Shown: positions 18,216 to 27,352, counted from the stretch's first letter. The stretch: 64,000 nucleotides of DNA from Paraflavisolibacter caeni (GCF_025628885.1 NZ_JAOTIF010000019.1:79159-143158), one strand, 5' to 3'. The notes: generated by a model from the sequence alone, not told the origin. A program made the numbers and translations.

Positions 18216-19559
18216 TTAATAAAAAGCCTTCCATTTTGCTTTATCTAATATACCGCCCTGTATACATACCCATTTTTCAGGAGCACCATCCTTATATTCA
18301 GAATTATATATCCGGTCGCCATTAATGAAATTAAAATTGTTAAAATGGCCCCATTTCTTTAAATCATCTACAGATCTTGCATATAAAACAATCCTATTTC
18401 CAACAAAATACTGCCTGACAGCAATACTAGCAAAGGGAACTTTTCTTTCTGCGTTATCCCAATCCTTTAAAACAGCTGGGGGAGTCAGGAACTGAAAGAA
18501 GTTTGCATTTTTACCATCGTTTCTAAAGTTGAAGCTATAGTTGCCATCCTGGTTGCCTCTTAGATTCACCTGTCCGAAAGTAAGTTGATTCTCATTGATA
18601 GAATAAGAATTACTAATCACTTTCTGCTGCATCCATCCTATAAATGAGTTGGCATGTTCACTCACCTTAATGCCATTTTCGTGTATTCCACCCCAAAGAT
18701 TAGAAACACCCCTTATTTCACTTTCTGGACTACCGCCTTCCCCATAACAAAAAGCCACATTGCCTCTTGCATTGGCATTCATGACTTTATAATGGCCTCC
18801 CGCATTATTATGAGCCATGCAGGAAATAAACTGGTTTCCTAAAAATGATTCATCCATAAACCCTACACCACCATTGTCTCGAGCGCCACAATGGAAAACA
18901 GTAATTTGATTCGCATCTCCTCCCTGAAAATAAAAGCCATGCCTGCCGCACTGGATCACTTCTACATCCTCGATTTTAGAATGGCTTACGTCAGTTTTAT
19001 TGGTTGCCATATCAGCTGTGAAACGCACACCATCTCCAGCAAAGTTTTTTATCTTCAGCCCCTCTAAATACGTTATGGAATGAGCAATTATTCCATGTGC
19101 TTCCGGATTTGTCTTTGCGCCTCTCGTTTCAAAATTGATATCTTTAATTACACATTTGGGAGTAGAGCTATTCCTGTTAATTTCTATTGCACTTACTCCG
19201 TTTTTAAAAATAAGGGTGACATTATTTACCCCTTCTAGTCTGATTGATTTGTTGAAAATTTTTATCGTCTTTGAAAATTGATATTCTCCTTCAGGTATAA
19301 ATATTAGGGATGTGTTTTTACCCGCAGGTAAAGAGTTTATCAATTTTTCAATAGCCAAACTGTTTTGTTCACCTGTATTTGAAGGAAGAACGCCTTGGTC
19401 CTGTATATTGATTCCAAATGAAGTTTTTGTTGCAGCCATTTTTTCAAGCGCAATAATCCTTTTTTCCAATTTTTCGTAAGCAGTTTCTGTTTGCGCATTC
19501 TTTTGCGCATAAGACAACAGGATCATCATCGTAAGCAGGAAAGTGAATAAAGTTTTCAT
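18216..19559 (-). CDS. Secreted parallel beta-helix (pectate-lyase-like) protein
   Basis: The protein has 447 aa, with a signal peptide MKTLFTFLLTMMILLSYAQ and a short coiled-coil-like segment (YEKLEKRIIALEKM). A pectate-lyase-3 style start follows (LINSLPAGKNTSLIFIPEGEYQFS). Repeated short strands such as IRLEGVNNVTLIFKNG, HGFYFQGG and GGVGFMDESFLGNQFISC indicate a right-handed parallel beta-helix. Related folds act as polysaccharide lyases, hydrolases or epimerases on surface glycans. Catalytic residues cannot be assigned. Placed upstream of a Wzy-like gene on the same strand, it may trim or modify the polymer outside the cell; this is inference. Confidence 0.7.
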   Translation of the reverse strand: MKTLFTFLLTMMILLSYAQKNAQTETAYEKLEKRIIALEKMAATKTSFGINIQDQGVLPSNTGEQNSLAIEKLINSLPAGKNTSLIFIPEGEYQFSKTIKIFNKSIRLEGVNNVTLIFKNGVSAIEINRNSSTPKCVIKDINFETRGAKTNPEAHGIIAHSITYLEGLKIKNFAGDGVRFTADMATNKTDVSHSKIEDVEVIQCGRHGFYFQGGDANQITVFHCGARDNGGVGFMDESFLGNQFISCMAHNNAGGHYKVMNANARGNVAFCYGEGGSPESEIRGVSNLWGGIHENGIKVSEHANSFIGWMQQKVISNSYSINENQLTFGQVNLRGNQDGNYSFNFRNDGKNANFFQFLTPPAVLKDWDNAERKVPFASIAVRQYFVGNRIVLYARSVDDLKKWGHFNNFNFINGDRIYNSEYKDGAPEKWVCIQGGILDKAKWKAFY

Positions 19560-19773
19560 TTGTTGTAAATATTTTTATTTAATAGAATAATAATTGTAGA
19601 TCATTGGATTCCGGATTATTAAATATGTCAATTGCCGGCCACATTCAGAATGAGTAAAACTCTTTATGAAAAATCCATTCTTCTCGCAAAGGTCAATATC
19701 TTTTATGAGAGCAGTAATATGCATCTTTCAGTATTGTGAAAGACTTTTATCTTTCTCATTCATTTACTTCGAA

Positions 19774-19806
19774 ATTGCATAAAAGCCTGCTATTTATCTA
19801 TCTTTG
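19774..19806 (+). promoter_or_regulatory. Bacteroidota-type promoter upstream of 19861
   Basis: ATTG at 19774-19777 is followed by 21 nt and then TATCTTTG at 19799-19806, an exact match to the TAnnTTTG -7 element of Bacteroidota. Transcription would start near 19812, about 50 nt before the ATG at 19861. The rest of the 301-nt divergent gap (19560-19860) shows no gene. It must also hold the minus-strand promoter of the beta-helix gene, which I could not place. Confidence 0.6.
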
Positions 19807-19860
19807 GCGCCTTTATTACTGAGTATAAACCTTGACCTAAATTCGCCAAAGTACTATACC

Positions 19861-21087
19861 ATGCCACGTGTACTACGCATAATGAACCGATTAGCCGTTG
19901 GAGGACCTGTGCTGAATGCTACCTATTTAACCAGGTACCTGGCACCAGATTTCGAAACTTTACTGGTGGTAGGTGAACGGGAAAGCCACGAAAAGAGCGC
20001 CGATCACTTGGTGGAACAACTGGGTATCGACTATACGGTCATTCCGCAGATGGGACGATCCATCAGTCCTGCTGACGATTTCAAGGCTTACCATACCTTA
20101 AAAAAGCTCATTAAGGACTTCCAACCTGATATCGTCCACACCCATGCGGCTAAGCCGGGAGCTTTGGGCAGACTGGCAGCGGCAGCGATGAAGGTGCCTG
20201 TGGTGGTGCATACTTTTCATGGACATGTGTTCCATTCCTATTTCAACTCATTCAAGACGAATTTCTATATCCAAACGGAGCGTTACCTGGCCCGGAAGTC
20301 GGATGCTATTGTGACCATCAGCGACCAACAGAAAAGGGAATTGGTGTATGACTTTAAAATAGCTCCGGAGGATAAGTTTCACGTCATCCGCCTGGGACTG
20401 GACCTGGATCGCTTCCAGGAGAAGCAGGAAGTGAAGCGGAGAAAGTTCCGGCAGGAGTATGGCTTAGAAAAGGATGATATTGCTATTGGTATCATTGGCC
20501 GGCTGGTGCCGATCAAAAATCACGGGGTGTTCCTGCGGGCTTTGGCGCATGTGCTGGCAAATAGGTCCAAAAAGGTGAAGGCATTTATTATTGGGGATGG
20601 CGAGACCAGGGATGAACTGGAGGCACAGGCCAGGAGCCTGGGGATTTCCTTTACGACACAGTCGGACTTCTACCACCCGCACCCGCTGGTGTTTACTTCC
20701 TGGCGGACAGATGTGGATGTGATCAATGCGGGACTGGATATCATGGCCCTTACTTCGCTCAATGAAGGCACCCCTGTCAGCCTGATCGAGGCACAGGCGG
20801 CGGACAAGCCGGTAGTTTCGACGAGGGTGGGCGGCATCCAGGATATCGTGATCGAAGGGGAGACGGCTTTACTGGCTGATATCGATGATGAAGCCAGTTT
20901 TCACCAGCACTTGTTAGCTTTGGTGAATGATGATGCTCTTCGTCATCGCCTGGGGCATAACAGCAGCCAGTATGTACTGGAGCGTTTCGGTTACCGGAGG
21001 TTGATGAACGAGATGTCGGCGCTCTATTACCAGCTTTTACATCAAAAACGGAACCCTGATGTTCTTCTTCAAAAAGAAGTCGCCTAA
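19861..21087 (+). CDS. Glycosyltransferase family 4 (408 aa)
   Basis: This GT-B enzyme begins MPRVLRIMNRLAVGGPVLNA. A TTG 57 nt upstream keeps the frame open but falls inside the predicted -7 promoter element, so the ATG at 19861 is chosen. IVHTHAAKPGALGRLAA and FHGHVFHSYF in the N-domain and EGTPVSLIEAQAADKPVVST in the C-domain match GT4 enzymes of the WbpH/PelF-like type that use UDP-HexNAc or related donors. Its base composition is richer in G+C than the glycan block at 1-16700. It overlaps the phosphatase gene by 29 nt. Confidence 0.9.
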   Translation: MPRVLRIMNRLAVGGPVLNATYLTRYLAPDFETLLVVGERESHEKSADHLVEQLGIDYTVIPQMGRSISPADDFKAYHTLKKLIKDFQPDIVHTHAAKPGALGRLAAAAMKVPVVVHTFHGHVFHSYFNSFKTNFYIQTERYLARKSDAIVTISDQQKRELVYDFKIAPEDKFHVIRLGLDLDRFQEKQEVKRRKFRQEYGLEKDDIAIGIIGRLVPIKNHGVFLRALAHVLANRSKKVKAFIIGDGETRDELEAQARSLGISFTTQSDFYHPHPLVFTSWRTDVDVINAGLDIMALTSLNEGTPVSLIEAQAADKPVVSTRVGGIQDIVIEGETALLADIDDEASFHQHLLALVNDDALRHRLGHNSSQYVLERFGYRRLMNEMSALYYQLLHQKRNPDVLLQKEVA

Positions 21088-21790
21088 GCTAACTGACCTT
21101 AGCTGGCTGAAGACTGATATACACTCACACTTAATTCCGGGCATTGACGACGGATCGCCGGATATGGCTACTTCTTTGGCGCTGATCAAAGACCTGGCGG
21201 CCCTGGGGTATAAAAAGATCATTACCACGCCGCATATTAACTGGGAAGTGTATCCCAATACTCCGGAGATCATTACGGCCGGACTGGGTGAACTGCAGGA
21301 GGCTGTGGCTGCCGAAGGTATCGATGTGGAAATAGGAGCTGCAGCGGAATACTATATCGATGAACATTTTGGTGAGTTACTCAGGCAAAAGGCACCCCTG
21401 TTAACGTTGAAGGATAACCTGTTGCTGGTGGAGTTTTCTTTTATGTCAGCACCTTTGGATCTGCAGGATGTTTTATTCGACCTGCAGATGCTCAACTACC
21501 AGCCAGTGATCGCCCACCCGGAGCGATACCTGTACCTGGAACGGAGGAGGGACTTTTACGAAATGTTGAAACATGCAGGTTGTTATTTCCAATTGAATCT
21601 TCTATCATTGACAGGCTATTATGGCCGCGGTGTGCAGGAGCTGGCGGCTTACCTCCTAAAGCAGGGTTATTACAACTTTGCGGGGACGGATCTGCACCAT
21701 GACCGCCATATAGCTGCCTTGAAAAAGTTGGAGGCATCACCGTTGTACGGGGAGTTAAAGGAGGCCGGGTTGATGAATCCAGGTCTCTAA
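21059..21790 (+). CDS. PHP-family tyrosine-protein phosphatase, YwqE/CpsB type
   Basis: The 243-aa protein carries the metal-binding motifs of the polymerase-and-histidinol-phosphatase fold: DIHSHLIPGIDDGS (about 20-33), TTPH (about 60), EFSF (about 125), IAHPERY (about 150) and GTDLHHDRH near 210. Phosphatases of this type (CpsB, YwqE, Wzb-like function in Gram-positives) remove phosphate from the Wzc/CpsD tyrosine kinases that control polysaccharide chain length. The metal is usually manganese. It overlaps the upstream GT4 gene. No cognate kinase lies in the window. Confidence 0.9.
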   Translation: MFFFKKKSPKLTDLSWLKTDIHSHLIPGIDDGSPDMATSLALIKDLAALGYKKIITTPHINWEVYPNTPEIITAGLGELQEAVAAEGIDVEIGAAAEYYIDEHFGELLRQKAPLLTLKDNLLLVEFSFMSAPLDLQDVLFDLQMLNYQPVIAHPERYLYLERRRDFYEMLKHAGCYFQLNLLSLTGYYGRGVQELAAYLLKQGYYNFAGTDLHHDRHIAALKKLEASPLYGELKEAGLMNPGL

Positions 21791-21796
21791 CATCCC

Positions 21797-22654
21797 CTAA
21801 TTCCACGCCCCTTGCACTCCACCGTCCAGTTGCACCATTTTCCTTTCCACACCCCTGTTATCATCCCCTTCCTTTTTCTGCCAGAGGATCTCCCATTCAG
21901 TCTCCTGCACCCCTCTACTATGTTGCACTTCCCCCATCAGCACCGGCCTTCCTCTCACTTCCGCTACATCCATCTTCAGCCATTCTTCTGGACTCATCAC
22001 TAGCTCCCCACTTTTGATCGGTGCTCCATGCACACTGAGCAGCTTACCTCCGACCCAACCCCGCTTCCTGTCCCGGATCAACCCATAGAGCACCGCACGC
22101 CGGTCTCCTCCCTTTTCCTGTCCCCACCGGCCTACCCGCCTTCGCTCCAATATCTCTCCACCTTCCCCAATGGCCCACTGCTTTCCATCCCCCGTCCACT
22201 GTCCCGCCTTCCAGCAGCCATCCCGCTCCCCTTCATAAGAGAACCACTTGCCATTGATCCATTCTCCCTTCATGCCCCTTCCTTTGCCTAAAGTTCCCTC
22301 CACCTCCGCACTCACCAGGGCTTGTGCCGCCAGCTGCTTCCTCAGCCACTGCTTATCCCCTTGCATTCTTAGATACAATTGGATAGCGGCCTGGTACACC
22401 TGCTTTTGCTTCTTTCGGGGCAGGGTCTTTTTGAAGGCTTTCTTTCTTTTGGGATCCTCCACCACCCACTTCGCATAGGCTACCGCTTCTTTAAACAAAT
22501 TCCTTCTTTCCTTCTGCTTGTCAGAGGGAATAATGCGGCTCATGTCCGGGTAGCGGGTCACCACGATCTTTCTACCCTTGTAGCGTTTGATCACAAACCT
22601 TTTGCCCACCGCTCCCCTCATGTTCGAATACAACGTCCGGCTCACCTGTTTCAT
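21797..22654 (-). CDS. Uncharacterised basic protein (285 aa)
   Basis: I do not recognise a family. The start is taken as the ATG at 22654; a TTG 28 codons upstream gives a Gly-rich extension unlike a protein start. The N-terminal 100 residues are strongly basic, with GKRFVIKRYKGRKIVVTRYPDMS and a helical segment rich in Lys and Arg. The C-terminal 180 residues are Gly/Trp/Glu-rich with repeated GxW-type turns (GEWINGKW, GCWKAGQW, KQWAIGEGGEI, GRWGQEKGG), which suggest a beta-rich, toast-rack-like or MORN-like repeat fold. The coding strand is extremely purine-rich. There is no signal peptide. It is convergent with the phosphatase gene, with 6 nt between stops. Confidence 0.6.
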   Translation of the reverse strand: MKQVSRTLYSNMRGAVGKRFVIKRYKGRKIVVTRYPDMSRIIPSDKQKERRNLFKEAVAYAKWVVEDPKRKKAFKKTLPRKKQKQVYQAAIQLYLRMQGDKQWLRKQLAAQALVSAEVEGTLGKGRGMKGEWINGKWFSYEGERDGCWKAGQWTGDGKQWAIGEGGEILERRRVGRWGQEKGGDRRAVLYGLIRDRKRGWVGGKLLSVHGAPIKSGELVMSPEEWLKMDVAEVRGRPVLMGEVQHSRGVQETEWEILWQKKEGDDNRGVERKMVQLDGGVQGAWN

Positions 22655-22965
22655 AACTTTTTGCTTTAAGAACTCGAAACTACCACCCTCCACCCACCCC
22701 TCAAAACCCCCTGGCCGCTTTTGGCCGATTTGGCACAAAATGGCACAAAATGACCGCCTCCATTCCTCCCCTCACCCTACCATCCTTCGTACCTGAGCCG
22801 TACTTACGCCATAGCTGCGATATACTTGATATACGGTAGGGTGCCCTATCCTCCGTTACTTTCAGATATTGTTACAGGAAATTTTCTTTATCCCGATCTT
22901 ACGGTCCAATGTATATATTTGGGCAAACGAATCAAGGAAGTATAATAAACTAACTGGTTATAAAG
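22655..22965. other. Intergenic region with a TGGCACAAAA tandem pair and a long-range inverted repeat
   Basis: This 311-nt divergent gap holds two tandem copies of TGGCACAAAA around 22730-22750. It also has ACCCTACC pairing with GGTAGGGT about 50 nt further on (roughly 22784-22845), and a GATATAC-TT-GATATAC direct repeat inside that loop. The right part contains the promoter for the nucleotidyltransferase gene. No open frame with coding character is seen. Confidence 0.5.
22914..22921 (+). promoter_or_regulatory. -7 element TATATTTG upstream of the GalU-like gene
   Basis: TATATTTG matches the Bacteroidota TAnnTTTG -7 consensus exactly and lies 44 nt before the ATG at 22966. The -33 partner is weak (TTTA about 23 nt upstream), so the call rests on the -7 box alone. 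Confidence 0.5.
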
Positions 22966-23907
22966 ATGAAAGTAAAAAAAGCGGTGATCACTGCGGCTGC
23001 CCGCGGTGAGCGTTTGTACCCTGTGGCTGATACTGTGCAAAAGGCTATGTTGCCTGTGGTGGACATAGATGGATTGGAAAAGCCTGTATTGCAAATTATT
23101 ATTGAAGAAGCATTTGCTTCGGGCATCGAGGAGATCTGCGTGGTGTGCGCTCCGGGTGATGGCGCCCGTTATATCGATGCATTCACCACTTTGCGCAATA
23201 ACCTTATGGAATCATTCAAGCGCGTAGACTGGGCGCAAAAGGGAGCGGGGCAAATCGACCATCTCCTGAGTCGAACACAGTTTGTAGAACAGAAAGAACC
23301 AAAGGGTTATGGGCATGCCGTTTATTGCGCCCGCGAGTTTGTGAATGGCGAACCTTTCCTGCTCTTGTTGGGAGATTACCTTTATGTCTCACACCTGGTA
23401 CAAAAGCGCTGTGCTGCCCAATTGATCGACCTGGCAATACAGGAAAACTGCTCTGTATCGGCAGTGCATGCGACCATCGAGCACCAGGTAACCCGTTATG
23501 GTACTCTTACCGGTAAGCAACTACCTAATAAGCCTGGTGTATACCATATTGAAAAAATCATCGAAAAGCCTTCGCTGAGCGAGGCTGAACTGGAATTGCA
23601 AACTTCGGGACTGAGGGCTGGCTATTACCTGTGCTTCTTTGGGATGCATGTATTCACGCCTTCTGTTTTCTCTATTTTAGAACAGCATCTCGGGCAGAAT
23701 GGGGGCAAGTCGTTACTGACACCTGCCCTGCAGGAGCTGGCGGAGCGTGAGCAATATCTTGCGCTGGAAGTGAGGGGAAGCCGGTATGACCTGAGCCGGA
23801 AGCATGGCCTGCTGAGGGCGCAGATTGCGCTTGGACTGGCGGGAGAAGCGAAGAGCGAGACATTGACGACATTGGTGGAAGCGTTAGCCGAAGCGCAAGG
23901 TCGATAG
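22966..23907 (+). CDS. GalU-like sugar-1-phosphate nucleotidyltransferase
   Basis: The 313-aa protein has the order of UTP-glucose-1-phosphate uridylyltransferases: an N-terminal nucleotide loop KKAVITAAARGERLYPVADT, KAMLPVVDIDG, QKEPKGYGHAVYCAREF near 108, LLLLGDYLY near 125 and FFGMHVFTPSVF near 225. The loop reads AAARGERL where canonical GalU has AAGLGTR, so specificity may differ. It is expected to make UDP-glucose or a related nucleotide sugar in the cytoplasm for the glycan genes around it. A palindromic repeat follows directly after the stop, and the kinase-pyrophosphorylase fusion gene comes 64 nt later, so the two probably share a transcript. Confidence 0.82.
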   Translation: MKVKKAVITAAARGERLYPVADTVQKAMLPVVDIDGLEKPVLQIIIEEAFASGIEEICVVCAPGDGARYIDAFTTLRNNLMESFKRVDWAQKGAGQIDHLLSRTQFVEQKEPKGYGHAVYCAREFVNGEPFLLLLGDYLYVSHLVQKRCAAQLIDLAIQENCSVSAVHATIEHQVTRYGTLTGKQLPNKPGVYHIEKIIEKPSLSEAELELQTSGLRAGYYLCFFGMHVFTPSVFSILEQHLGQNGGKSLLTPALQELAEREQYLALEVRGSRYDLSRKHGLLRAQIALGLAGEAKSETLTTLVEALAEAQGR

Positions 23908-23908
23908 T

Positions 23909-23956
23909 GACGAATGATTCGAATCCGCCAAAGGCGGACAAGTTGCGAATGACGAA
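23909..23956 (+). repeat. Dispersed palindromic repeat, copy A
   Basis: The core TCCGCC-AAA-GGCGGA is at 23924-23938. It is flanked on the left by TGACGAATGATTCGAA and on the right by CAAGTTGCGAATGACGAAT. The same core and flanks recur at 29148-29190 and, inverted, at 61611-61649; the core alone recurs at 37967-37981. It sits between the GalU-like and fusion genes and can form an mRNA hairpin. Confidence 0.8.
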
Positions 23957-23971
23957 TAAGAGAGAAAAATC

Positions 23972-26900
23972 ATGAATTTATTTATACTAACCATTACTGC
24001 TGCGGAGCCGGGCGTAAGGAACCGGTCGTTTTTTGAGATGGCGAGGGAATTGAGTGCCAAAGAGTTAATGAAGGCTTTGAGGGAGTTGGACCAGTTTCGT
24101 AAGTCAACGCCCAACCTGTATGAAAAGGTGCGGGCGATTCTTTTTTTACATGCCGGCTACCGGTTTTTCCTGGAGGGATCAGCGGAAATACCTGCCGTGG
24201 GCAAGATCTCTTACCGCGGTTTTGAGGATCTGCTGAACAGGCGCTTTGAGCATGCCATTTCTACTTTTTTGGGTGAGCTGGACAAGCACGGGCCAACTGC
24301 CACTTTGTTTTCAGCACTGGCGGAAAGCTATCACCACCTCTCGTTCCAAATACTGGCAGGCCAGGTGCGTAAGAGTGTGCGTTCCAGCAAGGGCAACCAA
24401 TGGATGTTCCGTGTAGGGCACCAGGAAGAGCATCCCATCCGCATTCATCCGCGCCTGCTGCAGCGGCAGGATGATTCACTATTTTATCCCATCCTGCACG
24501 AGCAGACTTCTGTGCGCATGGACCTCACACATAGTGGCTGGTCCGATATCTTTTTCTTGGGTATGGACTATCCCGAAGGTGCCAGGGTGATCAACGTATC
24601 TATTGACCTGGGGGTGTTTGGCAGGGATAAGGACATCCGTCCACCCCTGCACTGTTATGTAAGGGTGATTCCCGAGCCTGTATTGCGCCTGACCTCTATT
24701 GACCTGAATACTACTAAAGACATACATGATCTGGACGACCTGTTCAACTTCGGTAACGACTACCTTAGCCTGGTGAAGGCCGGTGTGATCGCTTCCGGCT
24801 TAATCCCGCCATCTTTTGAAGGTACCAACCAGTCGCTGGCCCAGGTGCTGTCGCGAATTGTAGCACCGGGAATGGGTATCGAACTGGTGACGAAGGTGAA
24901 CGATATTCCCAAAGGCTCCCGTTTTGCCGTTTCTACCAACCTGTTAGGATCTATTATCAGCCTGCTGATGCGGGCTACAGGCCAGACCAAGAGCCTGGAA
25001 GGCGGTCTGCAGGAAAGTGAAAGGAGGTTGGTGGCTTCAAGGGCTATCCTTGGTGAATGGATCGGTGGTTCCGGTGGCGGCTGGCAGGATTCCGGAGGTA
25101 TCTGGCCTGGCATTAAAGCCATACAGGGCACCTTTGCCGATGAAGGCGACCCGGAAGCCGGTATCAGCAGGGGCACCTTGTTACCCCGTCACCGCGTGTT
25201 GCAGGGAGATGCCTTGCATCCAAAGTTTGAAGAGCAGCTCACAAATTCGCTGGTGCTGATGCATGGAGGTATGGCTTCGAATGTGGGGCCCATCCTGGAG
25301 ATGGTGACAGAAAAGTATTTGCTGCGTGGTGAAAAGGAATGGAAAGCAAGGCAACAAACCAACCAGATCTTTGACAACATACTGGCGGCCATCAGGGAAG
25401 GGGATATTAAAAAGCTGGCAGCCAATACCGCCGCCAACTGGGAAGGCCCGATCAAGACTATTATTCCCTGGGCGTCTACTTATTTTACCGAGCAGATCAT
25501 TGCAAAGGCCAAAAAGCAGTTTGGCGACAACTATTATGGTTTCTTGATGCTTGGTGGTATGTCGGGCGGCGGCATGGGGATGTTTGTGAACCCGGAGCGT
25601 TACGAGGAATCCAAGCTAAAGGTATTGGAACTGTTGCGGCAAACGAAGTCAGAACTGTCTGACTCACTGCCTTTTGCCATGGAGCCGGTGGTGTACAACT
25701 GGAGCATCAACCCGAAGGGTTCCTGGGCAACATTGCATGAAGGTGCCGAGGCCCTGATGCCGGAGGCTTATTATGGTATCCATGTATCTGAACTGGTGCG
25801 GAAAGATCCTGCTTCCATTGCCTATATCCGCAGGGCGGAGATCGATTTCTTTACTACTTACTGTGAGCAAAATAACCTGGCATACCCCCTGCTGCGTACC
25901 ATTGTCAGCAATTTATTTAAAGTTTCTGATCCTACTTCACATGGCAACAGGAGTGCGGAAAATGAGAAAACGGAGCGTGTGAAGAAAGAAAATGGGTTCG
26001 ATTATATCCAACACGAACAGATCAGGGAGGAGTTGAAGAAGGGCCGCATCGGCTTGTCACGCAACCGCCTGCCAGCTGAAACTTCTATCGAAGACATCTT
26101 GCCTGCAGATATCTATGCTCCCTTCCCCATTGCCGATAGCTATTTGCCTGTGATTGAAAAGGGCGAAGATGCCATCAGGGGCGGACAGATCGCCGTCATG
26201 AGCCTTGCCGCCGGTGTGGGTAGCCGTTGGACCAAGGGAGCGGGCGTCATTAAAGCGATCAATCCTTTTGTGGAGATGGGAGGTGCGCATCGCAGCTTTT
26301 TGGAGATCCATCTGGCCAAGACGAAAAATGTAGCCAGTAAGTATAGCGCCACGATACCGCATATTGTTGCCACTTCTTACCTGACACATGGACCTATTGA
26401 AAAAAAGCTGGCCGAGACCGGCAACTTTGGTTATGACGGTCCTGTGTACTTGTCGGCAGGCCGTTCTGTTGGCCAGCGTTTTGTGCCCATGGAGCGTGAC
26501 CTCCGGTTTTTATGGGAGGAAATGCCTCAGGAGGCGCTGGACGAAAACAAGCAGAAAGTGCGGGAGGCTGTGCGCCAAAGCATGATCGGATGGGCCAGGT
26601 CGAAGGGTGAGGGATCGGATTATGTAGATAATATCGCAGCACAGCGGTTCTCTCCTTTAGGACACTGGTACGAAGTTTCCAACTTATTGCGTAATGGCAG
26701 TCTCGCCCGTTTACTGGCAGAACAGCCGCAGGTAGAGACCATTATGCTGCACAATATTGATACGCTGGGGGCTGATGTGGACCCTGTGGCTTTGGGGTAT
26801 CACCTGCAATCCGGAAATGTATTGACCTTTGAAGTGATCGCCCGTCGCATTGAAGACAGGGGCGGTGGCCTGGCTCGTGTGAATGGACAGGTACGCCTGC

Positions 26901-27316
26901 TGGAAGGGTTGGCACAGCCGAGGGAAGAAGATGAATTGAAATTGAGTTATTATAATTCCATGACTACATGGATACAGGTGGATGCCTTGCTTCAACTCTT
27001 TGGACTTACCCGCGAAGACCTGCAAAAAGGAGATGAGGCCAGGCTGGCGAAGGCTGTAAGGAGCGTGGCGCAGCGTATTCCTACTTATGTGACCATCAAG
27101 GATGTGAAGTACCGCTGGGGACATGGACAGGAAGATATTTACCCGGTGGCACAGATCGAGAAACTGTGGAGCGATATGTCAGCCCTGCCGGATGTATCTT
27201 GCGGGTATATTGTTGTTCCGCGTTTGCGTGGGCAGCAGATGAAGGACCCGGCACAGTTGGATTCCTGGGTGGGCGATGGAAGCCAGGACTATGTAGGAGG
27301 GCTTTGTAAGTTTTAG
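23972..27316 (+). CDS. Bifunctional GHMP sugar kinase / UDPGP-family sugar-1-phosphate uridylyltransferase
   Basis: The 1114-aa protein has an N-terminal helical region of unknown role (1-170), a GHMP kinase unit (about 175-580) and a pyrophosphorylase unit (about 715-1114). Kinase motifs follow fucokinase/HddA order: VRMDLTHSGWSD (181-192), IPKGSRFAVST (312-322), GGSGGGWQDSGG (365-376) and a GGMSGGGMGMFV strand near 528-539. The second half has the glycine-rich loop SLAAGVGSRWTKG (744-756), SPLGHWYEVSNLL (894-906) and HNIDTLGADVD (927-937), the latter typical of eukaryote-type UAP/UGP/USP enzymes. It probably phosphorylates a free sugar at C1 and then activates it with UTP. The sugar is unknown; fucose-like sugars or uronic acids are candidates. 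FKP joins similar activities in the opposite domain order and uses GTP. Confidence 0.8.
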   Translation: MNLFILTITAAEPGVRNRSFFEMARELSAKELMKALRELDQFRKSTPNLYEKVRAILFLHAGYRFFLEGSAEIPAVGKISYRGFEDLLNRRFEHAISTFLGELDKHGPTATLFSALAESYHHLSFQILAGQVRKSVRSSKGNQWMFRVGHQEEHPIRIHPRLLQRQDDSLFYPILHEQTSVRMDLTHSGWSDIFFLGMDYPEGARVINVSIDLGVFGRDKDIRPPLHCYVRVIPEPVLRLTSIDLNTTKDIHDLDDLFNFGNDYLSLVKAGVIASGLIPPSFEGTNQSLAQVLSRIVAPGMGIELVTKVNDIPKGSRFAVSTNLLGSIISLLMRATGQTKSLEGGLQESERRLVASRAILGEWIGGSGGGWQDSGGIWPGIKAIQGTFADEGDPEAGISRGTLLPRHRVLQGDALHPKFEEQLTNSLVLMHGGMASNVGPILEMVTEKYLLRGEKEWKARQQTNQIFDNILAAIREGDIKKLAANTAANWEGPIKTIIPWASTYFTEQIIAKAKKQFGDNYYGFLMLGGMSGGGMGMFVNPERYEESKLKVLELLRQTKSELSDSLPFAMEPVVYNWSINPKGSWATLHEGAEALMPEAYYGIHVSELVRKDPASIAYIRRAEIDFFTTYCEQNNLAYPLLRTIVSNLFKVSDPTSHGNRSAENEKTERVKKENGFDYIQHEQIREELKKGRIGLSRNRLPAETSIEDILPADIYAPFPIADSYLPVIEKGEDAIRGGQIAVMSLAAGVGSRWTKGAGVIKAINPFVEMGGAHRSFLEIHLAKTKNVASKYSATIPHIVATSYLTHGPIEKKLAETGNFGYDGPVYLSAGRSVGQRFVPMERDLRFLWEEMPQEALDENKQKVREAVRQSMIGWARSKGEGSDYVDNIAAQRFSPLGHWYEVSNLLRNGSLARLLAEQPQVETIMLHNIDTLGADVDPVALGYHLQSGNVLTFEVIARRIEDRGGGLARVNGQVRLLEGLAQPREEDELKLSYYNSMTTWIQVDALLQLFGLTREDLQKGDEARLAKAVRSVAQRIPTYVTIKDVKYRWGHGQEDIYPVAQIEKLWSDMSALPDVSCGYIVVPRLRGQQMKDPAQLDSWVGDGSQDYVGGLCKF

Positions 27317-27352
27317 CGTCAACTATTTCCCTTTTCGTTTGTAACTTATCCG

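Noticed and set aside
19804..19860. TTG-initiated N-terminal extension of the GT4 gene at 19861
   Set aside because: The TTG lies within the TATCTTTG promoter element. The ATG at 19861 gives the canonical GT4 start.
22028..22796. Several plus-strand frames rich in Pro and Ser opposite the 21797-22654 gene
   Set aside because: They are antisense shadows of a purine-rich minus-strand gene. Composition is Pro/Ser/Leu-biased and no domain is visible.
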